The notes under the pieces: generated by a model
What the model was told of the DNA's origin: nothing
Databases searched by the model: none
Seen by the model: the letters and a program-made list of their open reading frames with translations, nothing else
Assembly (NCBI GenBank): GCA_037976565.1
Contig: CP137671.1
Location: 13,453,229-13,517,228, forward strand
Origin: Mesocentrotus franciscanus
Taxonomy: Eukaryota; Echinodermata; Echinoidea; Camarodonta; Strongylocentrotidae
DNA: 64,000 bases
Direction of reading: 5' to 3'
Program-made: the position numbers and the translations under genes
Shown: piece by piece, positions 24,116 through 36,520 of the stretch
Layout: every line of letters starts with the position of its first letter
Position numbering within the stretch: the stretch's first letter is position 1

Positions 24116-25244
24116 AAAGTGATGTCAAGGACCAATTCACTATCAGTCCTTGAAAGGTTGTCGTGCCATTCTCATAATTTGTATCATTTATCCTACGGTA
24201 GAGGTTTAATATAAAAACACACTGAGCTTGTTATGTTATTTATTATGATAATACAAGTTTTTTGCATAACAAGAATCTCAGCCACAATAATATAATAAAC
24301 ATTCAATGACATCCAGGCGTATGAATGACAGAACCGGTCCAGGCGCGCTCTCTAGCCACTAGACGCGACCCCTTGAAGCAGGATGACGTGACCAAGCGCA
24401 AGATTTCGGATTTGGCCGAAAACGACTTTCGACCAAAACTGGCGTAACCATGGTTTACGATAAACACAAACAAATTAGTGCATATGTAACATTTGATACT
24501 GTATAATGGTAACATCTTCCAAAATAGCCGTCCCCCCAAAACTTCAAAAAAAAGTTATCTTTTCATATCTAACACATCTAATAAAGGGATTGACCTGAAC
24601 TTAAAATTCACAATTACACTATTTGAATTAAGCTCCAAAATGCGGAGGCAGAAGATCACCAAAAATACCTCTAGCAAGAAGTTTATTTTTTACTTCCGAT
24701 CAAAAAAATGGAAGAGATTTAAACTTGTAAAAAACATTATAACAAAGGGCTCATAACTAATTCATCTGGGAACTAACCACGATCTAACTTATTTTCACAA
24801 TAAAAGTTTTAAACATTTTGCCGAAAGATTTTTAATTACCACTTCGAATTATCCGCTTACGAATGCCTGGTACAAAGTACAGCTCACAGACATCATGTGA
24901 TTATTTATAGTTGATTTGATTTCGCATTCGGCTTTGCCCTGTGTTTATGATATTTATATTTCCTTTGCACAATATTGCTTATTCTTATCGTTACAAAATC
25001 ATGTCAGAGTAAATAAAAGATAAGTAATATCGTAAAGACTATACAAATTGGTAGCATTAAGTCCCTCAATATACTGCTAAATAAGTATATGAAATCTTTC
25101 GAAGAAAATATTAGAGTCTCATGTTCAGAAAGCTTCATTGGTAGATTGCATGCTTCTTATCTTCCTCGTATTTTCACAGATCAGACATAAATCATTGTCG
25201 AGCATGTCGTATGGTCATGATGCACATCATAGTATCTGTTCAAA

Positions 25245-25500
25245 GAGGTGTCGTGGTCTAGTGGATACGTCACCGGACTGTGGATCACATGGTTCGCGGT
25301 TCAAGTCCCGCCACGGTACTAATGTCTTTTGTCAAGATAATAATCTACATTTGCCACTCTCCATCCAGGTGTAACATGGGTACCCGGTATAAAGAAATTC
25401 CCGGAATTCTTTAGCGCCTTATAATGGCGGCTCAGCTACAGCCGGGGTAATAATATGATACTTTGTATTAAGCGCATTAGAGTAAAGTCACATAGTAGCT
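25245..25500 (+). mobile_element. tRNA(His)-like SINE (block 1)
   Basis: The tRNA-like head (25249-25318) has an A box TGGTCTAGTGG at 25254-25264 and a B box GGTTCAAGTCC at 25298-25308. The ends 'gtcgtgg' and 'ccacggt' pair as an acceptor stem. The putative loop CTGTGGA would give a GTG (His) anticodon, but the anticodon stem pairs poorly. The head is followed by the SINE core (TTTGCCACTCTCCA) and an ATTATTATT tail near 25530. It is therefore a SINE and not a functional tRNA gene. Confidence 0.75.
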
Positions 25501-25726
25501 ACTCTATATAAATGGACCCATTATTATTTATTATTAATTGCTTACGAAATTCAAATGTTTCAAGATAAAATGATTAAAACTGTAAATAAAAAATAGAGAT
25601 CAAAGATCGTATAAAAGTTTAAGAAATATCTATTTAACCCCGACTAAATGAGTGGAACAGTGTTTACTGGATTGCAGATGCTGTGTCTTATTGAAAGGTT
25701 AACATACTCTCAGAGGCAGGAGATAA

Positions 25727-25850
25727 CATGAGAGAGAGAGAGAGAGAGAGCGAGAGAGCGAGAGAGCGAGGTAGATGGGGTTGAAGATAATAAAGAGAAA
25801 AAGAGTGAGAGAACGAGAAACGAGACAGAGAGAGAGAGAGAATAAGAAGA
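25727..25850. repeat. GA-rich microsatellite
   Basis: Compound (GA)n with GAGC interruptions. The partner in block 2 is at 59690-59745. Confidence 0.9.
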
Positions 25851-26680
25851 AGTGCCCTGTACTACCTTATTTCATTTTTAATGTTTTAAGCGTTACAACT
25901 GACAACTCGAGTGGTGCAACTTCAATACATTTATGTTTTTGGTAAGCAGGCAATCTGGAAAGAGCATTTCTTTGTAATGCATGGAATCGATATTTTACAT
26001 ATAAACATTCGTGTTCATTAATGGATCAAAATTAACACCCAAATATATTTCATGTTTAACAATATTTCATTGCCTTTCCAAACTTATGTTTGACCGTATT
26101 AAAACAAATATGGCTCTTTCGAATTGTGTATAATTAATAATAATAATAATAATAGTTCAGTTCTTGTATAGCGCATAATACGTTACTGCCAGGCCTTGGA
26201 AATTTATAAATGAAGTGTATAACTCGACATCTCTAGATTGTTTTATAGGGTAGTTTTCGATAAAAGAAAGGATTTTCAGAAAGTGACACGAACTACCAGA
26301 TGTAGACACAATGATGATCAATAGGTTTGAACTTTTAAATAACTGCATAAACTGCCTTGACATCATACTTCAAGGTGGTTTATCTTGCATTTGTAGGAGG
26401 TTTGTGATATGGCGCAAAAATTTTCACCGATATTAATATGGAGTAAAATCAATGCGTATCAGGAATGACCTATACACAAGAAAAATATTAACATCTCATG
26501 TCTAGTATCGCGACAATTAAATTAACCTTTAAGCTTCTTAAAAAAGTTAATTGTAATTTGTTTTCTTTTATTTTTTTATGCAGGAAAATTCTGAGTATTA
26601 AAAGATTATATATTCTAATACACAAACACACCCTGAACAGATGTAACGCAACCCCCCTTTATGACTTGATTTTATCCTGA

Positions 26681-28105
26681 TCTTCTTCCTGTATCTTTCA
26701 AGTCGATAAGATTGCCAATACAAATATCACCACACCCCACTTTTGAAGGTAGAGAGGATTGAGTTTGTTGATAAACTCCTCTTCTTTTCTTTGTATTCTT
26801 TTCTTTCCTCTTTCTTTATGTCCCTCTATTTTTTTTTAATTCGTCAAGTCTTTCTAACATTTTGCAAGAAGGGAAGGATGAAGTCTGAGTGAGCATTTTT
26901 TAATATGACAACTTTTCATTTCTCCCGATATCCTTGGTAAATCATATCGTAATTTTAAGTTTTGTAGTAATCAAGACATTGCATTCTACAGCACCTTTGA
27001 TCACAAAGGCAAACAAAAGTCTGATCGTAATATTCACCCCTATACTTCGTTCTCTAAGTGTGGATAGGCATCGTTTGAATGATCGTTAGAGCAATTTTAT
27101 TATTTTTTTTCGGGGGACTACTATTCTAAGCATTTTCCAAGGAAGCCCCTCCTCATCCCCTTAAATTGTTGTCCCTGCATTACGTTGCAAACACCTTATT
27201 GCCTCTCTGTCTATGTTATTACTTTGGTTTAAACCCCTTCTAAGACTTGAATATTTTAGAATAAAATACATGTACATTATTCTAGGAATCGTAGCGACCG
27301 AGAGATATTTTGTATTTTTTAGTGAAACAGTAATTTCTATAGCATTTTAGCGTATAACTAATTAACTATACTTGACAACAAAAACAGAGATTGGAAGAAA
27401 CAAAACACGCGCTTCGTATTTGATTGTTCTAAAATTTACCGAAAATTAATAATGACTGTAGAGTAACGGAATCAATGGAGTCATTATGAAAAAAAGTGAC
27501 GGGGTAATAAAAAAAAAAGCCCGGTGCAAAAAGTACGCCTTCTTTTTATTTATCTATTAAGTGTTTTTTTTACAAGGGTGGCATCATCAGTGATTCCGAC
27601 ACTGCTTTACAAGACGGCTCTGCAAATTAACAAATGTAATATGAATAGTACAAAACAAGAAATAAACAAAGCATACAATACATACAAACAAATAAATATT
27701 AATCGCAAACAAATAAACGAAAATTGGCATATGTTAGCAAATTTGTCTTCAAGTTTTTCCTTTTTCAATTTCCCCCTTTTTCTTACTCTTTTCCCTTTTT
27801 TTAGTGTGGAATCTTTAGAGGCAGCAGCCCCTGGGCCTTCCTCATCAATACGCCAGGGTTAAAAGTATTATAATTGCCCGTTTACATGTAAATATGATAC
27901 CAAAGTACCTAAAATTTAGCCTGATAACTGATCAATTCAGTAACGATTAATCGAACTTAATGTTGAATGTCAGTTGAGAAATATAGTACACAGTTTCATA
28001 TGAGGTCTGTTTTTATTCCACTCAAAACATACACAAAGGTTCGATACGTATGTTGGTAACCAAATCTCAATGTATAAGATTCTAGGAGAAACATTTTCAA
28101 ATGAT
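26681..28105. other. Gene-free interval
   Basis: The stretch 27760-27860 ends in 'cctgggccttcctcatcaatacgccaggg', resembling the hAT-like right end at 56430-56515. The frame at 27524-27862 is low-complexity and not supported as a gene. Nothing else is seen. Confidence 0.4.
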
Positions 28106-29839
28106 TTGATTTGATTTGATTTGATTCATTTATTTATTCACGGTAAAAGTCCAGTTCAGCTCTTCGGCTGTTTTACAATGGGGCCGTGCATATACAATAA
28201 AAATACAAAGTAATCATAAGAACAAACCCATATATCATATAAAGAATAACGAAATAGTAGAATTGCTGATGACACACCGTGTAGAGATAAATTATATGAA
28301 ATTCAAATGCCTGTATACGTAAATATAAAGTTTGTTATAAGTTGGGTTTAAAAATTATATGAAATTCAAATGCCTGTATACGTAAATATAAAGTTTTTTA
28401 TAAGTTGGTTTTAAATAACATATTGTAAAGAAATATCAAAGGATTATAAACATGACATAAATATGATAAAATATAGTGAAAATATAGTTAACATAGTTAC
28501 AATTATTTAAATACAAAATATAGAATATAAATTAAATACGGGGTTACTAAGTATTACAAACATTTATTAATACGATAAAATAGCATTGTCAAGTTGTATT
28601 TAGGCAAAACAACAAATAATTCAATTATATTTTAACCTATATACAAGGGTAGTAAAAATTTGTAAAATATTAGTAAAAATATATATATATATATAAATTA
28701 GTGTACCTTTCCATCCCATTATCACTTTCTGTAATACAAATAAAAAATTGTGAAGGGGGTATTTATTGTTATTCAGCAAAATTGTCTCATCTTTAACGTA
28801 TGCAATAAAAAAAATCAAATGCTCTTTAAAATTGTAGAACACGTTCACATGATTTGATTAAACCAAAATGTTATCATTTCGATTTTATTGATTGTGGAGT
28901 AAACACATAGAAAATAGTTTTATAGCAATATACAATATCCGATTTTTCTCCATCTATGTTTGCTTTTATCAGACTATACATTGTTATTCTTTGGTTTAGA
29001 TTTGAAGATACCAGTACTAGAAGACTTCTTAATATCTTCAGTAAGTGGGTTCCATACCTGCGCACCTCTATACATAAATGTCCGTTTCCCTGACTCAGTC
29101 TTCGGACGAGTTATATCAACACACAGATTACTCTGTCGCGTGTTATACACATGTGTTCGGTGTGTAAAATTTTCACTAATGTTAGTAGGCACTTGGCTTT
29201 TCATAGCTTTATACATCATTACTGCAGTGTCATTTTCTATTTTCTTGGTGAGATGGTCCCATTTTAGTAGTTCAAGGTTTTCCCTTCCTGATAAAAACCA
29301 GGAGGTGTTGTTGATTAGGCGAGCACCTCGGTTTTAAATTCTTTGGAGGTGTCTAACAGCGTTTTCCCACAGTTTTCTCATATAACATCGCAATAGTTCA
29401 GATGGGAGCACTGGCGTACTGGCGGGGGCTTGGGGCGCTAGCCCCCCCAAATAAAATTAAACCATGACTTATTTTCAATTCCATACAAGTGATTTATAAA
29501 TGTTGTGATATCACATGATTTTCAACAAAATGCGCTTTCTCCATTTCTGTTGCAAACTGACACATTCCCAAATAGCCAGGAAGAGCATATGTTTTTTATA
29601 GTCACTAATGGGCCTTAGTGGCCACTAACAGTTACACTAGTAGATAACCGTATATCCAGTTTAGCGATAAGTCTAGATACCCGTCTGTCCGGCCTAGAGA
29701 AGAGCTTAGAAAAGATCGCGGCAGCTGTAGGCGGTATGCGGGGGAATGCGCAGTCGCCTGCGCCCAGGGTTTTTTTTTAATATGGCGAGGAGGGTCATTT
29801 CCGGAGGGAATGTTCCACAGGCGCGGATCTAGGAGGGGT

Positions 29840-30450
29840 GAGGGTCTTGCCCCCCGCAAAGAAAGAAGAAAAAAAAGAGAGTGAAGGAAAAAAAGGGAAA
29901 GGGAAAGGTGAGAGAAAGGGAAAGAAAGAAGAGGAAGAAGAAAATAAAATAGGGGGAAAAGAAGGAGATCGGGGGCCGAAAGGGCCTTGCCTCCCAGGCT
30001 GTTCCCCCATCAAAAAAAATAAGAGAGAAGGAAGGAAAGGGAAAGAAAAAAGGAAAAGAGAAGATAAAGGGAAGGAAAAAACAGAAAAAGAAGAAAAGAA
30101 AAGGAGGGCGATATCAGTTGCAATTTTCCCGCCAACAAGTTGTGGATCGGGGCCAAAGGCCCTTGCTTCCCTCCCCACCCACGCCAAAAAAAAAAAAAGA
30201 GAGAAGGGGAAGCTAAAAGGAACAAAAAAAGAGGAAGAAGAAAAAAAAGAAGGGGAGATCAGTTGCGATTAATCCCGCCAACAACATGTGGATCGGGGGC
30301 GAAATGCCCTTGCCTCCCTAGCAAACCTAAAAGAGAGAGAAGGAAGGGAAGGGAAAGGGAAGGGAGGGAAAGGTAAGGAAAGAGAGAGAAGAAGGTAGGG
30401 AGATCAGTTGCGATTTTTTCCGCCAACAAGGTGTAGATCGGGGAGGGCAC
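29840..30450. repeat. Purine-rich tandem array inside hAT 1
   Basis: Units of roughly 150 bp repeat 'gatcagttgcgatt..cccgccaacaa..tgtggatcggggc..ccttgcctccc' followed by a long GGAAAG-type purine run. About three to four copies, diverged. Long open frames here are low-complexity artefacts. Confidence 0.8.
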
Positions 30451-30775
30451 TGGCGTACTGATGGGGGCCAATAAGTGTCCTGCCAGTGTCACAATAAAAT
30501 TCAAACGTGGTTCATTTCTAATTCGATACCGGTGATTTACAAATGTTGCTGAAATGACATAATTTTTCGAGATTTTCCTCACTTTTTAGTAAATTATACT
30601 TTTTTATGCGTTTGTTGGAAAATAACAAATTCCTAAATTTACAGTCTGGCAGAATATGCTTATTTAGAGGCCTACATGGCAGGGCCCGCAGAACGACGGG
30701 GCTCCGGGGCCTCGAGCTCCGCCCCCCTCAATTTTTTTGGAAAGAAAGAAAGAGAGAAAGAAAGAAAGAATAGTG

Positions 30776-32150
30776 ACCTGCCAGTGTCACAAAATAATGA
30801 GGTATCAAAATATGCTCATCTGACCGTGATTAAATGCCTAAAACCCCTGAGCTTCCGGGGGCTCTGTCCCCTGGATTCCACCTAGGGCCCTAGGGCGGGC
30901 CCCTGGATGCTCATCTGACGGTAATTTAATGCCTAAAACCCTGAGCTTCGGGGCTCCGCCCCTGGACCCAACGCCAATTAGTGTCCTGCCAGTGTCACAA
31001 ATAAGGTATCAAAATATGCTCATCTGACCGTAATTAAACGCCTAAAACCCCTGAGCTTCCGGGGGCTCTGCTTCTGGACCTAACCAAGGGCCCTAAGGCG
31101 AGCCCATGGATACTCATCTGACCGTTATGTAATGCCTAAAACCCTTGAGCTTCCGGGGGCTCAGCCCCTGGACCCCACGCCAATTAGTGACCTGCCAGTG
31201 TCCCAAATAAGGTATCAAAATATGCTCATCTGACCGTAATTAAATGCCTAACTGAACCCCTGAGCTTCCAGGGGCTCTGCCCTCTGGACCCCACCTAGGG
31301 CCGTAAAACGGGCCCCTAGATGCTCATCTGACTGTAATTTAATGCCTAAAACCCCTGAACTTCCGATGGCTCTGCCCCCTGGACCTAACCAAGGGCCCTA
31401 AGGCGGGCCCCTGGATACTCATCTGACCGTTATTAAATGCCTAAAACCTTGAGCTTCCGGGGCTCCGCCCTGGACCCCTCGCCAATTAGTGACCTGCCAG
31501 TGTCCCAAATAAGGTATCAAAATATGCTCATCTGACCGTAATTAAATGCCTAAAACCCCTGAACTTCCGGGGCTCTGTCCCCTCGACCCAACCAGGGGCC
31601 TTAAGGCGGGCCCCTGAATGCTTATCTGACCGTTATAAAATGCCTGAAACCCCTGAGGTTCTGGGGGCTCTGCCCCCTGGACTCAACCAATGTCCCTAAG
31701 TCAGGCCCCTGGATACTCATCTGACAGTAATTTATTGCCTAAAACCCCTGAGCTTCCGGGGGCTCCGCCCCCTGAACCCCACGCCAATTAGTGACCTGCC
31801 AGTGTCACAAATAGGGTATCAAAATATGCTCATCTGACCGTAATTAAATGCTTAAAACCCATGAGCTTCCGGGGGCTCCGCCCCCTCGACCCCACCAGGG
31901 GACCTAAGGTGGGCCCCTGAAAAAGCTCAATGACCGTTATAAAATGCCTCAAATCCCTGAGTTTCAGGGGGCTCAGTCCCCTGGACCCCACGCCAATTAG
32001 TGACCTGCTAGTGTCATGAATAAGGTATCAAAATATGCTCATCTGACCGTAATTAAATGCCCATACCCCCTGAGCTTCCGGGGACTCTGCCCCTTGACCC
32101 CTGCCGGGGCTATGCCCCTAGACCCCACGCCAATGTACACTAGCTACGCT
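30776..32150. repeat. Higher-order minisatellite inside hAT 1
   Basis: The roughly 100-bp subunit contains 'gctcatctgaccgtaattaa', 'tgcctaaaacccctgagctt' and the near-palindrome 'gggggctctgccccctgg'. The marker 'cctgccagtgtc' recurs at about 30776, 30983, 31190, 31492, 31795 and 32004, so super-units alternate between about 207 and 302 bp (two or three subunits). Confidence 0.9.
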
Positions 32151-34927
32151 CTACCTGATCGTAAATACTTTAGCCTCCCCTCCACCCACTTTGAAAAACG
32201 TTCAGCGGGGCCTGCATGTAAGAGTGGGGTGATGCGGATTTTTTTTTGTCTGCCAGCCCCCCAAACTTTTTTGCTCATTACGCCACTGGATGGGAGGATA
32301 TTAGTGCATTGTATACCATTTTCAATGACTCTTTATTTACTATATTTTAAATACTTTTTAACATATGTAATCCTGAATTTGCTTTCTTCTACAATTATAG
32401 TTTAATATGATCCCGCCAAGTGAGGCTTTCGTCAATTATTACTCCCAGATGTTTATATGATTGCACTCGTTTCACGGGGGTTCTTTTTATATTAATATGA
32501 ATATCACCATTCTGTATTCTTTTTAAACGCTGTCTTGTGCCCAGCACAATGTATTCAGTTTCGTTTACATTTAAGCTTAATTTATTATGAACGAGCCATT
32601 GCCTTACATGTTCCAGATCCTCATTAATTAACTGCATTAAAAAAACAGTAACAATGCTGCCAGAAACATATAAGACATTGTCGTCAGCATACATACTTAC
32701 TTTACAATATCGAAGTCCATCGGGTAGGCTGTTAATATACAATACAAACAAATGTGGGCCGAGTATTGACCCTTGAGGAACACCACATTTCAATGAAGAA
32801 AAATCAGATAATTTACCATTAACACACGTTGCTTGCGATCTGTTTTTCAGATAACTAGCAAACCATCGTAGAGGGCGATCTTGTATCCCATATTGTTGTA
32901 ATCGTTTGAAAAGGAGATCATGATCCACTGTATCGAAAGCCTTTTAAAAAATCTAATATTACAGCAATTACGACCTTTCCACCTTCAATGCTCTTCAGCC
33001 AGTCATCAGTTACATTCAATAGTGCTGTGGTAGTTGAGTGATGTGATCTGAAACCTGACTGATACTTGTTAATAATACCGTTTCCGTTGAAATATCCGTA
33101 AAGTTGATTAAATACAATTCTTTCTACGATTTTTGAAAAAATTGGAAGAATTGAAATTGACCTATAATTACATGCTTCTTTTGTCCCACCTTTATGCAAT
33201 GCTACAACATGAGCAACTTTCCAGTTATCCGGAACAATCCCAGAAGTTATAGAAAAATGTATTATATTCGTTAATAGTTCTTTAATGAAAGGTATTGCAA
33301 GTTTAATCAATCTAATCGGTAGGAGGTCATTTCCCATGGCTTTATCATTAGATTAATTACTTATATGCTTTGAAACATTGATTGTTGTAACGGTTAGTAA
33401 GTTCAAAATGATGTTTCAACGCAAATGGTTTTACGTGACCTTGTGAGTCAGTATCATTGACATCTCTTGTTTTATTATTGGCTAAATCTGGTCCAATATT
33501 GATGAAAGATTCATTTTAGTTCATGAGCGATTAGTTGCGCATCATTGATTTCTCCTGAATCAGTCATTAGCGATTAACAGATTAAGATTTCTCCAAGTCT
33601 GGCCTAGATTCCCATTCGAGTTTTAAATTTTCTCTTGAAACTTTAGTCTTTTGTTAGATTTTATTCTCGCAGTTACATAATTTTTCATTTTCTTAAAAAA
33701 TGTTTAATCTTCTTTTTTCCTACTTTGATGGCAATTTTTTCAGGTGATTTCGTTCATGAATTAAATTCAATATTTCTACATCAATCCAAGGTGACTTGTT
33801 TTTTAAAAAACTCTATATTCCCTAATTGGCGCATATATATTACACACGGAAGAAAACAATGATCCAAAGGACAAGTAGTGACGAACTGACATTTCGGGCA
33901 TTATATACAGTACTCCAATCATTCTCACTTAATGCAAGGCAAAATCATTTTCATTAAATGTTTTATAACTTCTGTAGGTTCTGTAGTCGTGTTTTGAAAC
34001 AGAATGTCTGCTTTTCCCCCATACAGTGTAAACCAGTGAATGGCCACTGGTCCCTATATGCATTACACCACTTTCAATAATTTTGTTTTCATTATTTGTA
34101 AAAAATAAATCGATCATTGTAGAGGTATTACAGGTGACTACTGTTGCTCTTTCAATGACCTGAAATAATGAAAAATCGTCACACATTAGTCTTAAAATAT
34201 TTGTATAACAATTATTAGTAACAGTGGCAAGGTAAACACAGTTGAAGTCTCCTAAGAATATAATATCTTTGTTTTCGTCTTCCACTTTCATTAAAATCGT
34301 TTCAATTGCATCAAATAAACCAATACTTGAACCAGGCGGTCTGTACCAAGCAATGACTATTATTGGTGATGATTTAGGTTGGTTTATTTCAATAGCAACC
34401 AGTTCAACTTGATCTATGAATAAATCTTGCCTCAATTTATGATTCAATCTATTCTCATTTACAAAGATTAGAACTCCTCCCCCGCAAGTATTACAATCAT
34501 GGGTGTCGATCACGGGGGATGGGGATATATCCCCCAATATTTCAGGTGGGGGATGGCCTGTACAATCATCCCCCAATAATTCACCATCAAAAAAAAAAAA
34601 ATGAAGAAAAATTAATGAGAGCCCGATGAGAGTAGTTAATGGTTATTACTCGCAAGATGACCATCAATATACACATTTTGCTATCTCATTTTCATAATAC
34701 ATACATATATAAATAGAAAACGAAGTAAATGAGACAACCGTATATGAGACAAGAATAAATTGAATTCTCGCTCATACGGCTTCATCAGGAATTGATGAAT
34801 TTATTCAATTTATTCAATCAACAGCATCATAGAAATGCAGTGCGCCAAATGCAAAGCCGCAGCGTTAAAAAGCAACGAGCTAAATGTTAAGAGTGCAAAA
34901 AAGTAGAGAGTGGGAGAGAGATAATAA

Positions 34928-35420
34928 CCCAGGTAGCAAGCCCATGTGGGACCCACATGGGTCCCATATTCTCTGAAACATGGGCCCCATATGGAAAACC
35001 ATCTGGGGCCCTAAGGCATCTGCACCCAAGAAGCATATGGGACCCATATGGGTAAACCCATATAAGACAGATGGGACCCAGATGGGACCCATACCAAACT
35101 GGGCCCAAATGGGTATGCCCAGCTTAATCCCATCTGGTACCCATATTGGTTAACCCAGATATATCCCATGTGGGTTAACCCAGATTTTCCCATGTGTTAC
35201 CCATATGGGCATATTCATATTCTACCCATATGTGTACGCCCAGCTCATTCCCATCTGGGACCCATAAGGGCTGGCCCAGATAGATCCCATATGGGTTACT
35301 AAATATTGGCCCCATATGGGATACATATATGGGTTCCATTTAATAGCCCAGATGGCACAAGTGACCCAGATCATCCCCATATGGGCCCCATATGGGCCCC
35401 ATATTGGCTTGCTACCTGGG
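34928..35420. mobile_element. MITE with CCCAGGTAGCAAGCC termini and ATGGG-rich interior
   Basis: Begins CCCAGGTAGCAAGCC and ends with its near-complement 'ggcttgctacctggg'. The interior is an irregular tandem and inverted array of 'cccatatggg', 'gacccagatggg' and 'gttaacccagat' units. It is nested inside hAT 2, which is nested inside the LINE. Confidence 0.8.
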
Positions 35421-35539
35421 AAAAGGGGAAGAAACGGGCAGAAGAAAAAAGGAAGGGGGAAGAGAAAAGGAAGAAAGACAAGAGAAAGAGGGACATATAT
35501 ATTCCAGCATTTCTTCAGGGAACTGATGTGAATGGGCGA

Positions 35540-36230
35540 TGAAAAAAGAGGTTGACTTTAAAGTAACCTACAATGAAATATTGCTCATGTTTATTTCTTA
35601 CAATGTCAAAATTACTTTACAGGATCCCCCTCCCTAAAAAGCTTAGGCATGGGTGATGGTAGGTATGAGGTTAATGCATGATCAGGAATTAGTTGAGTGG
35701 ATGGAAAAGAAGTGAGAAATAAGCTGAAAGAAACATGGAAAATTGCCATGGAATGATGGAAGGCAATGTGAGACAGGCCCAACATGTTCTAAAACAAGTA
35801 ATAATATTCAAGAATAGTTATGATTTCTTTCACCTAGGAGTTCTTCAAAAACTAATTAAAAACGAATAAATGATCAATGCCACATTATTGACAGAGCCAG
35901 GGCTGAATTTCAATACGCGAAATTTACAAGCTCAGGCATTCGTGCAGAATGTGCCTCTTGAAAATAAGCTCTTTGTATGTACATAAACAAGCAATGCAAC
36001 AGAATACTCCAGTTCAATATTTTGGAGAAAGATTATGTCACAACTTATTTTTGTTTTATTGAAAAGCTGATGTAGGCCTATGTATTGTATTCAAACGTAA
36101 CAGGCATAAGATAGTTAAGGTGTTTTTGAAAGTTAGAATGTTATTAAGTTTGAAGTTTTGTTTATAACACCCTTCCAATAATAATGCACCTTCTAAGACT
36201 GGTTATAGTTTTTGAGAAAAAAATAGTGCT
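35540..36230. other. hAT 2 interior without recognised features
   Basis: AT-rich with no domain or repeat recognised. Confidence 0.4.
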
Positions 36231-36239
36231 CTGGTCAGG

Positions 36240-36520
36240 GCCTTAATTAGGGGAATATTATGCTTATATTTTAGAGCGTATCTGGTATGTATATCTGGGT
36301 GAAGAAGGAGATAATGGAAGTTTGTTGTTTGGTAGTTGGAACGTAAGTTTTATATTATGTTTTTAAGAAACAGACAGTTTGTATGAGATCAGGAGTGGAA
36401 ATTTTCTGTCATTTTGAGAACCAAATTTTGCATCAGTGATATTCTGTTTCATTGAATTGAGTTTCCTGCAGAGAGGATTCAGTTGGTTTAATTAAAGAAG
36501 GAAGAGAGTCAAATGAAGAA
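36240..36520 (-). mobile_element. Decayed LINE RT C-terminal piece within hAT 2
   Basis: The arrangement 'aaggaagagagtcaaatgaa', 'ggagataatggaagtttgttg' and 'ggtagttgga' parallels the minus-strand LINE remnant at 17.8-18.1 kb ('ggaagaatgagagtcgaata', 'gatggcagatgggagttcgt', 'gatagttgga'). No open frame remains. Confidence 0.5.

Larger units (their letters stand above)
23780..26680. repeat. Segmental duplication block 1 (partner 56980-60550)
   Basis: Collinear with 56980-60550. Matching landmarks in order are 'gaacgtctttgcga', 'taatataaaaacacact', 'aagaatctcagcca', 'catgtcgtatggtcatgatg', the tRNA-like SINE, 'gtgtttactggattgcagatg', the GA repeats and 'caaggtggt'. Similarity stops near 26680, where the partner diverges at about 60555. 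Differences are dispersed, so it is an old copy. Confidence 0.85.
29409..32288. mobile_element. Non-autonomous hAT element 1 (2880 bp), satellite-filled
   Basis: Termini CACTGGCGTA and TACGCCACTG are flanked by a perfect 8-bp duplication GATGGGAG (29401-29408 and 32289-32296), diagnostic of hAT transposition. It lies inside the RT C-terminal part of the second LINE. The interior is two satellite-like arrays and no transposase was found. A second internal copy of a terminus (cactggcgtactgatggggg at about 30457) suggests a composite or nested origin. Confidence 0.93.

Noticed and set aside
25249..25318. Candidate tRNA gene with GTG anticodon
   Set aside because: Anticodon stem does not pair, it is followed by a SINE core and tail, and the duplicate copy has a different triplet.
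29795..30376. Overlapping Lys/Glu-rich and Phe/Leu-rich frames on both strands
   Set aside because: Low-complexity purine runs of the hAT 1 array keep several frames open; no domain or codon structure.
30776..32150. CRISPR-like regular repeats
   Set aside because: Units are contiguous and diverged, with no unique spacers, in a eukaryotic genome inside a transposon.
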